Below are positions 16,371 through 25,200 of a DNA stretch of 64,000 nucleotides, piece by piece. A program made the position numbers and the translations under genes. The notes beneath the pieces are model-generated. The model was not told where the DNA came from, ran no database searches, and saw only the letters and a program-made list of their open reading frames with translations. Origin of the DNA: JAIBCC01 sp963763855 (GTDB lineage Bacteria; Acidobacteriota; Blastocatellia; Pyrinomonadales; Pyrinomonadaceae); the NCBI GenBank assembly GCA_963763855.1, contig CAVXPU010000008.1, positions 1 to 64,000 of the forward strand. The letters run 5' to 3'. The stretch's first letter is position 1. Each line of letters opens with the position of its first letter.

Positions 16371-17672
16371 CACTAGTGTCCGGTTATAAGTCGAATAGAT
16401 TCAACTGTTTAGAATCAGGCTCACTTGAATTATTTGAGTCGCTTTCGCTAAGTAGTTGATTTAATTGACTTTTATCGATTATCGAAACTGAAATTATTTG
16501 CAGAATTTCATACAAACTTTTTTCGATTTTCAGTTCTTTTTTAATGATTGCCACCAACAAATAATTGCAAATGGCAATCCAAATTTGGGTTTTGACAGCG
16601 TTTTCGCTCTCGCCCCAAAATCTTTTTATCTTCAAATGTTGTTTTATCCATTTGAAAAAGAGTTCAATCTGCCAACGATATTTGTAAAGTAAGGCTATTT
16701 CTATCGCTGATAATTCACAATTGTTGGTCAGAAAAACATACGTTTTTCCCTGTTCTTTGTCATAATATTTTACCCGTCGTAAGCGTTCAGGATAACTTTT
16801 CTTTGATTTATAAGTTGTCAACTTGATGGTTTGGTCACATCTCAAACCACTTTCTTTGTTCACTTTTCTGGCATTTAGCCGGGCAAAAGCTAAATTAGTT
16901 TTTGCTCTGGTGACAAAGAAAGCTGAGGCTTGATGAAGCCGATAAAGTCTCTCGAAGTCAAGATAACCTTTGTCCATCAAATAGATTGCCAGCGGTTCAA
17001 AAACGAGTTCGTCCAAGATGTTGACATCGTGCATTTTGCCGTCGGAAATATGAATAAAGATTGGCAAATTACCGCGTAAATCAAGTAATGTGTGTAGTTT
17101 AACAGCAGCTTTAGCACGTCTGAAATGAGCCCACCAAAAGACGTTCAAACATAAGTCAATGGTGGTCGCGTCCAACGCATAAACCGGATTTGGAATGTCC
17201 AAACCAAAGCCGTCATCCAGATAAAGTTGTCGGGCTTGAGCAAGTAAGACTTGAGCAAAATCGGCATAAATTCGCCAACTTCTGGTTTCATTGGCTTCGG
17301 AAAGAGTTGACCTTTTGACAGCAAACTTGATGCCTAGATGATACAGTTTCGATTGATGAGCCGCGAGACAGTTGACAATATCACGCAGAGATTCCCGATT
17401 GGTCAGTTGTCCAAAACTCAGCGTCAGAAACTGATTGCGACAAGTAAAGCCTTTGTTTTTGAAATTACCCTTGTAACGGGCAACACATTTATCAAATTCA
17501 TATTTGGGTAAAAATTCAAAGATTCTGAGAAAAAATATACTTTCCGTTATTCATCTCAAGAGTTTAGAACTTGAATGAACACGATTTGAAATCGAAAAAT
17601 CGAAATATGGCTGTAAATAATCAAATATCAATAGTTTACAGCTGTAAAAACTTTTTTAACCGGACACTGGTG
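16371..17672 (-). mobile_element. IS4-family insertion sequence, copy 2
   Basis: 1,302 bp, opposite in orientation to the copy at 4055-5355 and nearly identical to it, with the same CACCAGTGTCCGGTTA / CACTAGTGTCCGGTTA ends. It is one base longer because of an inserted T (plus strand) at 17523-17524. The flanks TTTCGGGTAA on the left and AAATTAGTT on the right do not match each other but match the swapped flanks of copy 1. Confidence 0.92.
16384..17554 (-). pseudogene. IS4-family transposase, frameshifted
   Basis: Same 389-codon gene as 4173-5342. After MNNGKYIFS the coding strand reads CAGAATC where the intact copy has CAGATC, so the extra A shifts the frame at codon 11. The remaining open frame begins at an internal Met (17202) and gives 272 residues identical to the C-terminal part of copy 1. 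This carries the catalytic residues but lacks the N-terminal DNA-binding part, so it is probably not active by itself. Confidence 0.9.
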
Positions 17673-18247
17673 AAATTAGTTGAATAATCTTTCTCAGGAA
17701 TTCTACTTGGGGCATTGGAATTGGCACTGATTTCGCCGGAAGGGGGTATTTTCTCCGAAACTATTGAAAATTCAACGTTTTCGTCTTTGCCAACGGGACG
17801 CGATAAGACAATTATTCCCCCATTCGCTTTGCTAATCGTTAGATTTTGCGAAGTTATCTCCAAAGCATCAAGACTAATTTCATTGTTCCAAGTTTTTCCA
17901 GCAGCATCAGTAAATGAAAATTTGTGCTGCGAAACAAATTGTTTTGCCGAAGCATTATAATCAGTCCCTTTGAAAAGAAAGGGTTTGCTTTCGCTCATTT
18001 CTTGCTCGTTGTGCAAAATTTTGCTCGGAACATCAAGGTCAACTGTCGAACCCGTCGCCCCGCCAACCCGGAAAGTTGCCGTTGTATTGGTGCTATTTTT
18101 GTTGCTGTTTATCGAATATGCCTGATAAATTTCCGTTGGCGAAACTTTGGTCGATTCGATGGTTTCGGTTGATGCACAGCCAAAAACCATCAGGGTAAAA
18201 ATTAAAAATCCGAACAAATGATTCTTTAACATTTCTTTTTTCCTCAT
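17673..18247 (-). pseudogene. Lipoprotein gene, 5' part (split by inversion)
   Basis: Starts MRKKEMLKNHLFGFLIFTLM and continues to a lipobox VFGC with Cys at 24, followed by ASTETIESTK; so it is an exported lipoprotein. The frame runs through ATFRVGGATGSTVDLDVPSK and ISKANGGIIVLSRPVGK to KDYSTN and then enters the IS. The last 11 codons of the open frame (TSVRLKKFLQL) are IS sequence. The true ending is at 5365-5554 on the other strand. The domain is not recognised; it looks like a beta-rich secreted protein. The native promoter side (upstream of 18247) is still attached here. Confidence 0.85.
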
Positions 18248-18520
18248 ACTAACCGCAGAACTTATACCTGAAACGGGTCACAAACGCAATAAAAATTTAG
18301 TCTAACATTTCGGACAAAAAGAAGGAGTTTTGACAAAGCAAAACCTACGATAAAAATGCCAACGAAAATGTCAGCAAAATTATGATTTTAGGGCGGTAGC
18401 CCGTTTCATTTGAAACTCCTCTTTTATTTTTGTTAAGTAAGAAACAACTCTCCATTAACTAGTACCAAGTTTTGGATAAAAAAAGGGCAAGATATGCTAA
18501 TATTTTTTCGCCTCCTTTAA

Positions 18521-19084
18521 ATGAACGAAAATAGACACATTACAAAGCTTTTGAAAAACGCTCAGGAAGGGGATGAATCTGCCCTGAACGAGCTTTTTCC
18601 GCTTGTTTATGATGAATTACGTAAACTTGCGTCCATTCGTATGAATAGCGAGCGAGAAAATCACACGCTGCAGCCAACCGCTTTAGTTCACGAAGTTTAT
18701 ATGAGGCTCATTGATCAACATTCGGTTGATTGGAACAATCGCCTGCATTTTTTCGGACTTGCTTCGGAAATGATGCGACGTATTTTGGTAACTCACGCTG
18801 TTGCGAAAAAGACAAACAAACGTGGCGGCGAAATTGTTCATGTCGAACTTGATGAAGCTGTTAGTTTTGCAGGCGAAAACGAAATTGATTTCGTTGAATT
18901 AGATGAAGCCCTGAATGAGCTTGGAAAATTCGCTCCGAGACAGGCAAAGGTTGTCGAAATGAGGTTTTTCGGCGGTTTGACGAATGAAGAAGTTGCCGAA
19001 TTTTTGAAACTTGATGAACGAACGATCAAACGCGATTGGCGAGCTGCGAAGGCTTGGCTTTTTGAAAAACTAAAAACAACTTAA
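18521..19084 (+). CDS. ECF-type RNA polymerase sigma factor
   Basis: 187 residues of the ECF sigma-70 group common in Acidobacteria and Planctomycetes (PF07638-like). Region 2 reads LFPLVYDELRKLASIRMNSE followed by HTLQPTALVHEVYMRLID. Region 4 is PRQAKVVEMRFFGGLTNEEV then LDERTIKRDWRAAKAWL, a helix-turn-helix. In this group the sigma gene is often followed by a serine/threonine kinase gene, as here 71 bp downstream. The regulation is therefore probably by phosphorylation from its neighbour rather than by a membrane anti-sigma factor; no anti-sigma gene is seen. The 270-bp stretch upstream (18248-18520) holds only a small GGGCGGTAGCCC hairpin near 18391. Confidence 0.88.
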   Translation: MNENRHITKLLKNAQEGDESALNELFPLVYDELRKLASIRMNSERENHTLQPTALVHEVYMRLIDQHSVDWNNRLHFFGLASEMMRRILVTHAVAKKTNKRGGEIVHVELDEAVSFAGENEIDFVELDEALNELGKFAPRQAKVVEMRFFGGLTNEEVAEFLKLDERTIKRDWRAAKAWLFEKLKTT

Positions 19085-19096
19085 ACGGGGCAAAAT

Positions 19097-19144
19097 GTAA
19101 GACAGGCTGTTAGCCTGTCAAAACAGACTAACAGTCTGTTTTAC
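19097..19144. repeat. Palindromic repeat between sigma and kinase genes
   Basis: Outer arms GTAAGACAGGCTGTTAGCCT and its near-complement ACAGACTAACAGTCTGTTTTAC. Each half is itself palindromic (GACAGGCTGTTAGCCTGTC; AAAACAGACTAACAGTCTGTTTT). It sits between the ECF sigma and kinase genes and could attenuate read-through or be a REP-type repeat. Confidence 0.6.
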
Positions 19145-19155
19145 GTCTTTTCAAA

Positions 19156-21588
19156 ATGAACTCCGAAACTTGGCAAAAAATTAATGATATTTTCAATGAT
19201 TCGGTAGATTTGCCGTTGTCTGAACGTGTCAAGTTTTTAGACGAAAATTGCGAATCGGACGAAATCCGCCAAGAAGTTGAAAAACTCCTCGCCGCCGAAG
19301 ATTCTGCGAGTAAGTTTCTCGAAAAACCTGCTGTTGACTTCACTTCGAAAATGCCGGAAGCCATTGGCAAATATCGAGTTATCAGCGAATTGGGAAAAGG
19401 CGGAATGGGCAATGTTTACCTTGCTGAACGCGAAGATTTGGGGCAAAAAGTTGCGATAAAAATCATCAAACGCGGGCTCGATTCCGAAGATATTTTGCGT
19501 CGTTTTCAGCACGAATCTGAAATTCTCGCCACTCTCGAACATCCGAATATTGCCCGTTTGATTGATGCCGGAACGACTGTGGACGGCTTGCCTTTTTACA
19601 CGATGGAATTTATCGAAGGCAACTCCATTGACGAATTTTGCAAGGATAAATCGCTCGAAGAAAAGCTAAATTTGTTCAGCCAAGTTTGCAAAGCCGTCGC
19701 CTACGCACACGCGAGGCTCGTTGTGCATCGAGATTTGAAGCCTTCAAACATCATTGTCGACGCTGATGGAACGGCAAAACTTCTCGATTTTGGAATCGCT
19801 AAAATACTGTCTGAAAACGATTTTGGTAAAAAAGGAACAGCAACCTCGCTTGGAATGATGACTCCGAATTACGCTTCGCCCGAACAAATCAGAGGCGAAC
19901 AAGTGACAACTGCAACCGATATTTATTCACTCGGCATAATTCTTTACGAACTTTTGACTGGAGTTTTGCCATACGATTTGCAAGATAAAACGCTCGATAA
20001 AGTGCTGGAAATTGTTTCAAAAACCGATGTTACGAAGCCAAGTTCGGCAAATTCAAAATTCATAATTCATAATTCAAAATTGATAGATACCGACATCGAT
20101 ACGATTGTTTTGAAGTCTCTCCAAAAGGAATCCGAACGCCGTTATCAATCGGTCAAAGATTTTTCCGAAGACATTCGCAGATATTTGGTTGGATTGCCGA
20201 TTTCGGCTCGCCCTGATACTTTTCGTTATCGGGCGACGAAATTTGTTCAGCGGAATAAAATCGCAGTCGGGGCGGCAAGTCTTGTGTTTATCTCACTTAT
20301 CGGCGGAATTATTGGAATCTATTATCAGTATTCAATCGCCAATCGTCAGCGTGCGTTGGCGGAAAAACGTTTCGCGGATGTTCGTGAGCTGGCTAACAAG
20401 GTAGTTTTTCGTTATCACGATGAGATCGCAAAATTTCCGGGTGCGACCGCTTTGCGTGAGGAATTGGTTAGTGACGCGGTGAAATATCTCGACACATTGG
20501 CGGAAGATGAGATTGATGACAATTCGCTAAAGCTAGAATTAGCAAAGGCTTATCAGAAAATTGGCGATGTTCAGGGCAGACCATACACGGCGAATTTGGG
20601 AAAATCGGAAGATGCACTCGCAAGCTATCATAAGGCGGTTGGTATTTTAGAGAATGCGTTGGCAAAATCGCCAAACGAAATCGAATTGAAACGCGAACTG
20701 GTGAAGGCTTATCTGCGATTTATTTCATTGAACAAACGCCTTGCCGTAGCCGACAACGAACCGATCGACAATGCACTGAAACTACAGCTCGAAATCAATG
20801 AATCCGACGATACCAAGCCGGTTGAAAACGCTTTGCAGCTCGCCGAAGTTTTTATTAATCATGGCGATTACTACGGAGCTGACGTGCCCGCTCGAATCGA
20901 AACATACAAAAAGGTTTTGGATTTGCTCGAAAATATTCCCGATAAAGATCTCGAAATTCAGCATACATTGACGAGAGCAAATCAACGAATCGGCACAAAT
21001 TACGTTTGGCTTGGCGATCAATTCGCAAAAGACGGCGATAAGGAAAGATCGCTCGAAAATTATCGGCTCGCTCTGCCTTATACCGAAAAAATGTTTGAAT
21101 CCACCAAACTCGAAATCGCTATCGGCGGTGTAACGCAGAATTTGCAGCGGGTTTTGGCGGGTTGCAACCAAAATTTAGGTGAAAATTATTTTAAACTCGG
21201 CGAAAAAGAAAAGGGTCTTGAAATGCTGCAAAAAAGCCTTGATATTACATTAGATCTGGCGAAAGCCGACCCAAAAAATACCGAAGCTTCAATTGACGTG
21301 GCGAATTCGTATATCAGTTTTTCGACTGCGTATGAGCAATTTGGCGACTTTCCAAAAGCGATTGCAGCAAACGAAAAGGCTTTGGAAATACTGTGGAAAT
21401 CAAGTTCGTTGGATAATAAAAATATTGAAGTTGCAGACGCAATAATTCGCCGATTGAATCAAGGGGCGATATTATTTGAAAAAGCGAATCGCATCGGTGA
21501 AGCGAAAATCTATCGGCAGAAACTGGAAGAATTTTGTAAGTCCGAAATTATTAATGGGGCGTGTTCTGAGGTTGGATTGGCGAAGTAA
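19156..21588 (+). CDS. Transmembrane Ser/Thr kinase with TPR sensor
   Basis: 810 residues. Residues 1-65 form a short helical N-terminal region. The kinase domain spans about 70-350: GKGGMGNVYLA P-loop, VAIKII Lys, HRDLKPSNI catalytic loop, LDFGIAKI (DFG) and YASPEQIRGE activation end. One membrane helix (AVGAASLVFISLIGGIIGIY) follows at about 375-395. The remaining 400 residues are TPR-like helical repeats, placed outside the membrane. It probably senses or binds a protein or peptide outside and phosphorylates targets inside; the ECF sigma factor encoded upstream is the obvious candidate target (inference from linkage). Confidence 0.88.
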   Translation: MNSETWQKINDIFNDSVDLPLSERVKFLDENCESDEIRQEVEKLLAAEDSASKFLEKPAVDFTSKMPEAIGKYRVISELGKGGMGNVYLAEREDLGQKVAIKIIKRGLDSEDILRRFQHESEILATLEHPNIARLIDAGTTVDGLPFYTMEFIEGNSIDEFCKDKSLEEKLNLFSQVCKAVAYAHARLVVHRDLKPSNIIVDADGTAKLLDFGIAKILSENDFGKKGTATSLGMMTPNYASPEQIRGEQVTTATDIYSLGIILYELLTGVLPYDLQDKTLDKVLEIVSKTDVTKPSSANSKFIIHNSKLIDTDIDTIVLKSLQKESERRYQSVKDFSEDIRRYLVGLPISARPDTFRYRATKFVQRNKIAVGAASLVFISLIGGIIGIYYQYSIANRQRALAEKRFADVRELANKVVFRYHDEIAKFPGATALREELVSDAVKYLDTLAEDEIDDNSLKLELAKAYQKIGDVQGRPYTANLGKSEDALASYHKAVGILENALAKSPNEIELKRELVKAYLRFISLNKRLAVADNEPIDNALKLQLEINESDDTKPVENALQLAEVFINHGDYYGADVPARIETYKKVLDLLENIPDKDLEIQHTLTRANQRIGTNYVWLGDQFAKDGDKERSLENYRLALPYTEKMFESTKLEIAIGGVTQNLQRVLAGCNQNLGENYFKLGEKEKGLEMLQKSLDITLDLAKADPKNTEASIDVANSYISFSTAYEQFGDFPKAIAANEKALEILWKSSSLDNKNIEVADAIIRRLNQGAILFEKANRIGEAKIYRQKLEEFCKSEIINGACSEVGLAK

Positions 21589-21658
21589 GACGTAGTAAAT
21601 GATTAGATATTTAGTGAAAATACAAATATATCTTCGATGAATTGTGAGGTTCTATTTT

Positions 21659-21848
21659 ATGAATTGCCGTCTGCTTTAGCTGACGGAACTGAAGTCTCAC
21701 ATTGTCAGGCTTTAGCCAAACAAATTATTTGAACTAGTTCCCAATAGCTTTAGCTGAAGCAAAAAGGATGATTGATACTTTTGTAGTTCGGCTAAAGCCT
21801 TGTTTTTCTTACATCTTATTCCGTCAGCTAAAGCAGACGGCAATTCAT
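21659..21848. repeat. Palindromic MITE-like repeat, copy B
   Basis: 190 bp starting ATGAATTGCCGTCTGCTTTA and ending with its reverse complement, the same termini as 12006-12197. The inner part diverges but keeps CAGGCTTTAGCCAAAC and its partner GTTCGGCTAAAGCC. There is no coding frame. It fills the gap between the kinase gene and the convergent gene at 21872. Confidence 0.8.
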
Positions 21849-21871
21849 GCAAATCCATCAAATCATATTTA

Positions 21872-22375
21872 TCAATCAAGGCGTTCCTTTTTCTTCACAA
21901 ATTTAATCAATTTCAGACTTTTGCCAGTCCATTCGTAATAATACTGACCGTAATCGAGTAGCTGTGTATCATCGCGTTTTCCGGTGGAAGGATTACCATT
22001 TACGATTATCAACCGACTGTTTTTGCGAAATTCGACCGTATCTTTTTTATCGAGTTCGCCGTAACCCTTAGCCGTCCCAAACAAGCGATCTGGGAAATGC
22101 ACATCCCCGGTTTTCGCGTCAATAATCGCGGTAATCAAACAGCCCGTTCCGCAACCTATAAACGAAAGCGTGTAACGTCCGCCAAAATTTACGCCTTGTT
22201 TTAGGCTTTTTCGCAAAGTCGTCCGAAATTCCTTCGCGTCTATGTTGCCTGCAATTTTGATTTGCTTCGCGGTTGCCTTTTCGACTTTTACGCCGTATTT
22301 GCCAAAAGTCGGCGTTTGGGCAGAGACAGCTGTAAAAAACAGCAGTAAAAATATTGTTGACTGAATTAGTTTCAT
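21872..22375 (-). CDS. Small secreted protein of unknown function
   Basis: 167 residues with signal peptide (MKLIQSTIFLLLFFTAVSAQ). The body contains NFGGRYTLSFIGCGTGCLIT, IIDAKTGDVHFPD and SRLIIVNGNPSTGK. Similar small secreted proteins with a GCGT.C motif and a 'type and amount of data' layout are seen in many Gram-negative bacteria, but no function is established. The paired cysteines probably form a disulfide. Followed downstream by a MITE-like repeat; no partner. Confidence 0.6.
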   Translation of the reverse strand: MKLIQSTIFLLLFFTAVSAQTPTFGKYGVKVEKATAKQIKIAGNIDAKEFRTTLRKSLKQGVNFGGRYTLSFIGCGTGCLITAIIDAKTGDVHFPDRLFGTAKGYGELDKKDTVEFRKNSRLIIVNGNPSTGKRDDTQLLDYGQYYYEWTGKSLKLIKFVKKKERLD

Positions 22376-22391
22376 AGTTTTTCTCCTATTT

Positions 22392-22543
22392 AACCCAAGT
22401 TGCTAGTTATCAGAGAAAATTATTTTGCCCGCTAATCTTCGCTAATTTTCGCTAATTCTTTGATTTGCTGCCTAATAAATTTGCTTTTTTGCCTTTAATT
22501 CGCGTTTATTCGCGGTCAAAAACAATAACTAGCAACTTAGGTT
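22392..22543. repeat. Inverted-repeat element, ~152 bp
   Basis: Arms AACCCAAGTTGCTAGTTAT (22392-22410) and ATAACTAGCAACTTAGGTT (22525-22543), one mismatch. Between them are short direct repeats of CGCTAAT(C/T)TT. The right arm runs up to the stop codon of the next gene on the reverse strand. It looks like a non-coding palindromic repeat of a family different from that at 21659. Confidence 0.65.
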
Positions 22544-23867
22544 ATTTACACTCTTTACCGATTGCTTTCAAATCTTCGCAGGCTTCTTTCTCTTTGCCGA
22601 GATTGCTGTAAGTCATTGCCCGTTTTCCCAAAATATCTCGCCGAACTTCGGGGTTTTGCTCACCGCTGTCATTTAGCAATTGAAGGGCTTTGGTAAAGTC
22701 GGCAACCGACAAGTCGTTTTTTTCCAAATACCAATAGACTAATCCGCGTCCCATCAGACCTTGATAACTTGTCGGTCTGCGTTCGATGTCTTTGGTGTAA
22801 TCTGCAACTGCAAGTTCGTTTCTTTGGCGAATTTTCTTGTCATCGTCTTTAGAGTTGTAGTATTTAGCATATGCTTCGGCTCGCTGGAAATAAACGTCTT
22901 CATCTTTGCTTTTCAAACGAATTGCCTCGCTGAAGTTTTTTGCCGCCACGAGGTGATTGGGATTTGTTAACGAGGATGTCTGAAGTTGGACAAACCCAAG
23001 AGCGTAGAAACAACCAGGTTTGGTCGGTGCGAGTTCGGTGCATTTAGTAAAATCGGCGATGGCTGCATTTTTGTTTGCACTTCCAAAAGATGTCATTGCT
23101 TCAAGTGCGGACTTAGGTTTAGCATCAGGTGTCACATAATATGCAAGTCCGCGAATTTGAAAAAGGTCGGCGTTATCACCTTTCAGCTTGATTGCTTCGG
23201 TGCAGGCTTCGATAGCTTTTGGATATTCTTCTTTTTCAAAAAAATCATTGCATTGTTTCGCAAGGCTGTCGTCGTTATTAGCTGATTTTTTATTGTCTTT
23301 TGGAGTTTTGTCAATCGATTCCTTGATCAAATCTTGTTGTCCGACAATCAAATCAATCTCAGCCTTGAAATATGAGAAAAGGGCGTTCTTGGAAAGTGTA
23401 TTAAATTCGAACCAAGCACTTCTATTTGAATAAAACCACATCACATATTTATTGCTATTTTCTTGTAATAGTGCGATTTTTTGACCCTTCACAAAAACTT
23501 CATCAGAGTTTCCCGATGACTTAATCTCAGCATTGGATTTGAACAGTCCCTTAACCAAATTGAAAACTTGTTTGGCTGATGTTCCGCTTCCGCTAAATTG
23601 CAAGCCTATCGTTTTATCGGCTTCATAATATCTAAACCAGTTTGTAAATCCGGCAGATTGAAAATAGTTTTTCGCTGTTTGATATGTAATTATCCCGCCT
23701 CCGCGATTTTGGACTTCGCCTTGCATTGGGGCAAAATCAGTTTCGGCATCTTTGAAAAGTTGCGTAATTTCGGCATTGATTTTGTCGTCTGCGGTGGTCG
23801 CGGTAGTCTGCCCAAAGGCAAACGAAAAAAGTAATAATGTGGTTATGGTTGCTAAAATGAATTTCAT
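22542..23867 (-). CDS. Secreted TPR protein
   Basis: 441 residues. Signal peptide MKFILATITTLLLFSFAFGQ, a 150-residue N-terminal domain shared with the next gene upstream (DKINAEITQLFKDAETDF...), then TPR repeats: EYPKAIEACTEAIKLKGDNA, IADFTKCTELAPTKPGCFYA, FSEAIRLKSKDEDVYFQRA and LSVADFTKALQL. TPR arrays bind other proteins, so a scaffold role in the envelope is inferred. It is last in a reverse-strand run of four secreted genes starting at 28627. A ribosome site GGAGAAA lies just upstream. Confidence 0.78.
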   Translation of the reverse strand: MKFILATITTLLLFSFAFGQTTATTADDKINAEITQLFKDAETDFAPMQGEVQNRGGGIITYQTAKNYFQSAGFTNWFRYYEADKTIGLQFSGSGTSAKQVFNLVKGLFKSNAEIKSSGNSDEVFVKGQKIALLQENSNKYVMWFYSNRSAWFEFNTLSKNALFSYFKAEIDLIVGQQDLIKESIDKTPKDNKKSANNDDSLAKQCNDFFEKEEYPKAIEACTEAIKLKGDNADLFQIRGLAYYVTPDAKPKSALEAMTSFGSANKNAAIADFTKCTELAPTKPGCFYALGFVQLQTSSLTNPNHLVAAKNFSEAIRLKSKDEDVYFQRAEAYAKYYNSKDDDKKIRQRNELAVADYTKDIERRPTSYQGLMGRGLVYWYLEKNDLSVADFTKALQLLNDSGEQNPEVRRDILGKRAMTYSNLGKEKEACEDLKAIGKECK

Positions 23868-23932
23868 AAAAAGTTTCTCCTACAACTAATCGCCCGAATT
23901 TTGGACAAAATAAGACACTAAGTTTCGATTCC

Positions 23933-25117
23933 CTATTTCCAGACAAAGGTTTGCGTTTGCCCAAACATATCTACCATTTCGAGAGTGATTCTGCCTTGGT
24001 AATTTATTGATTTTATTGTTGCTTCTTTGGTGTAAAGAAAACTCTCGGTTCGCCAGTTGACTGTAGTGTAAATGAAATTGAGATTCTCACAATCGCAATC
24101 CAATTTCAGTCCTTCGATCACATCAGGATTAGCAAGTATCCACTCTAAAAGGTTTGAATATACTCCTTTGGGGGTGACGGTTTCAAAAATCAACCTATCG
24201 TCCTTCACGCGAATCTTCACGCCTCGTTGCCAAAAGGTTTCACCCGGCAAACTCGGCGAATTTTTTCCGTCTTCAGGCTCATTTATTATTTTTACTTTAT
24301 AGGTCAACTTCGTTTTGAACACCGCACCAAAAGGACCGGTTGGATCATCAGTTAAACCGCCAAAGCGGAGAAAGTAAGCGAAATCGAAGAATTGGATTGA
24401 ATTAGTATCAATGGGTGATTTAATTGTTTGGGTAAAACATCCAACGCATTCAAATTCCTTATTCGCCAAAATCCGTGAAATATATTGATAATTTTTCTTT
24501 TCGATGGCTTCTGAATAGGCTTGGAAAAGCAAAGGATCTTCTTTCGCTATTTTGTTTTTTGACTTTGTTTCGGCATTTTCAGCCGATTGTTTAGCCTCAA
24601 CCCGTTTTCGTTCGAAAGCCAGATCATTTTGCATTGCGTCAATGATTTTTTTATAGGGTGCTGGATTTGAGTCAAAAATTAATGAATGATAGTCTTCATT
24701 AGAAAAAAATGAAGCAACAATGCGACCGTCAAGCACATATAGTTCACTTTCACCCGCGATAACAGACACCTCAACAAATCGACCGCCTAATCCGCCAAAT
24801 TTACGATACTGCTCTTTTATAAAACTATAAACTTTCTTTGCCGCCTGACCTTGTTTCGACTTTGCGGTTAGAAACAGCGACTTCGGAGTCTGCTTGATTT
24901 CCCAATCAAATCCTGCAAAACCAAAATAGCTCTTATTAACGGCGTAAGAAATTTCACTAGCATCTTGAGAAATGATTTTTCCACGAATTTGCGAAAATTC
25001 GGTAGATGCATCTTTGAACAATTGGGTGAGTTCATTGAACATTTGCTCATCAGTTTGTTGACCGAAAGCAAAGCAAGAAAATAATAAAACGGTGATAGTC
25101 GCTAAAATGAATTTCAT
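23933..25117 (-). CDS. Secreted protein, paralogous N-terminal domain
   Basis: 394 residues. The signal peptide (MKFILATITVLLFSCFAFGQ) and the following 150 residues resemble the downstream gene (FNELTQLFKDASTEF, AAKKVYSFIKEQYRKFGG), but the C-terminal half is different and has no TPR. It contains VGCFTQTIKSPID, LRFGGLTDDPTGPFGAVFKT and LDCDCENLNFIYTTVNWRTE. The shared leader and N-terminal region point to duplication followed by replacement of the rear half. Function unknown; envelope location inferred. Confidence 0.68.
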   Translation of the reverse strand: MKFILATITVLLFSCFAFGQQTDEQMFNELTQLFKDASTEFSQIRGKIISQDASEISYAVNKSYFGFAGFDWEIKQTPKSLFLTAKSKQGQAAKKVYSFIKEQYRKFGGLGGRFVEVSVIAGESELYVLDGRIVASFFSNEDYHSLIFDSNPAPYKKIIDAMQNDLAFERKRVEAKQSAENAETKSKNKIAKEDPLLFQAYSEAIEKKNYQYISRILANKEFECVGCFTQTIKSPIDTNSIQFFDFAYFLRFGGLTDDPTGPFGAVFKTKLTYKVKIINEPEDGKNSPSLPGETFWQRGVKIRVKDDRLIFETVTPKGVYSNLLEWILANPDVIEGLKLDCDCENLNFIYTTVNWRTESFLYTKEATIKSINYQGRITLEMVDMFGQTQTFVWK

Positions 25118-25200
25118 AAATTTTTCTCGTATAACTAATAGCTCGAAAATGTAGCAAAATCGGACAAATTATTTTCAAAAACGTTTGTATAAATTAACTT

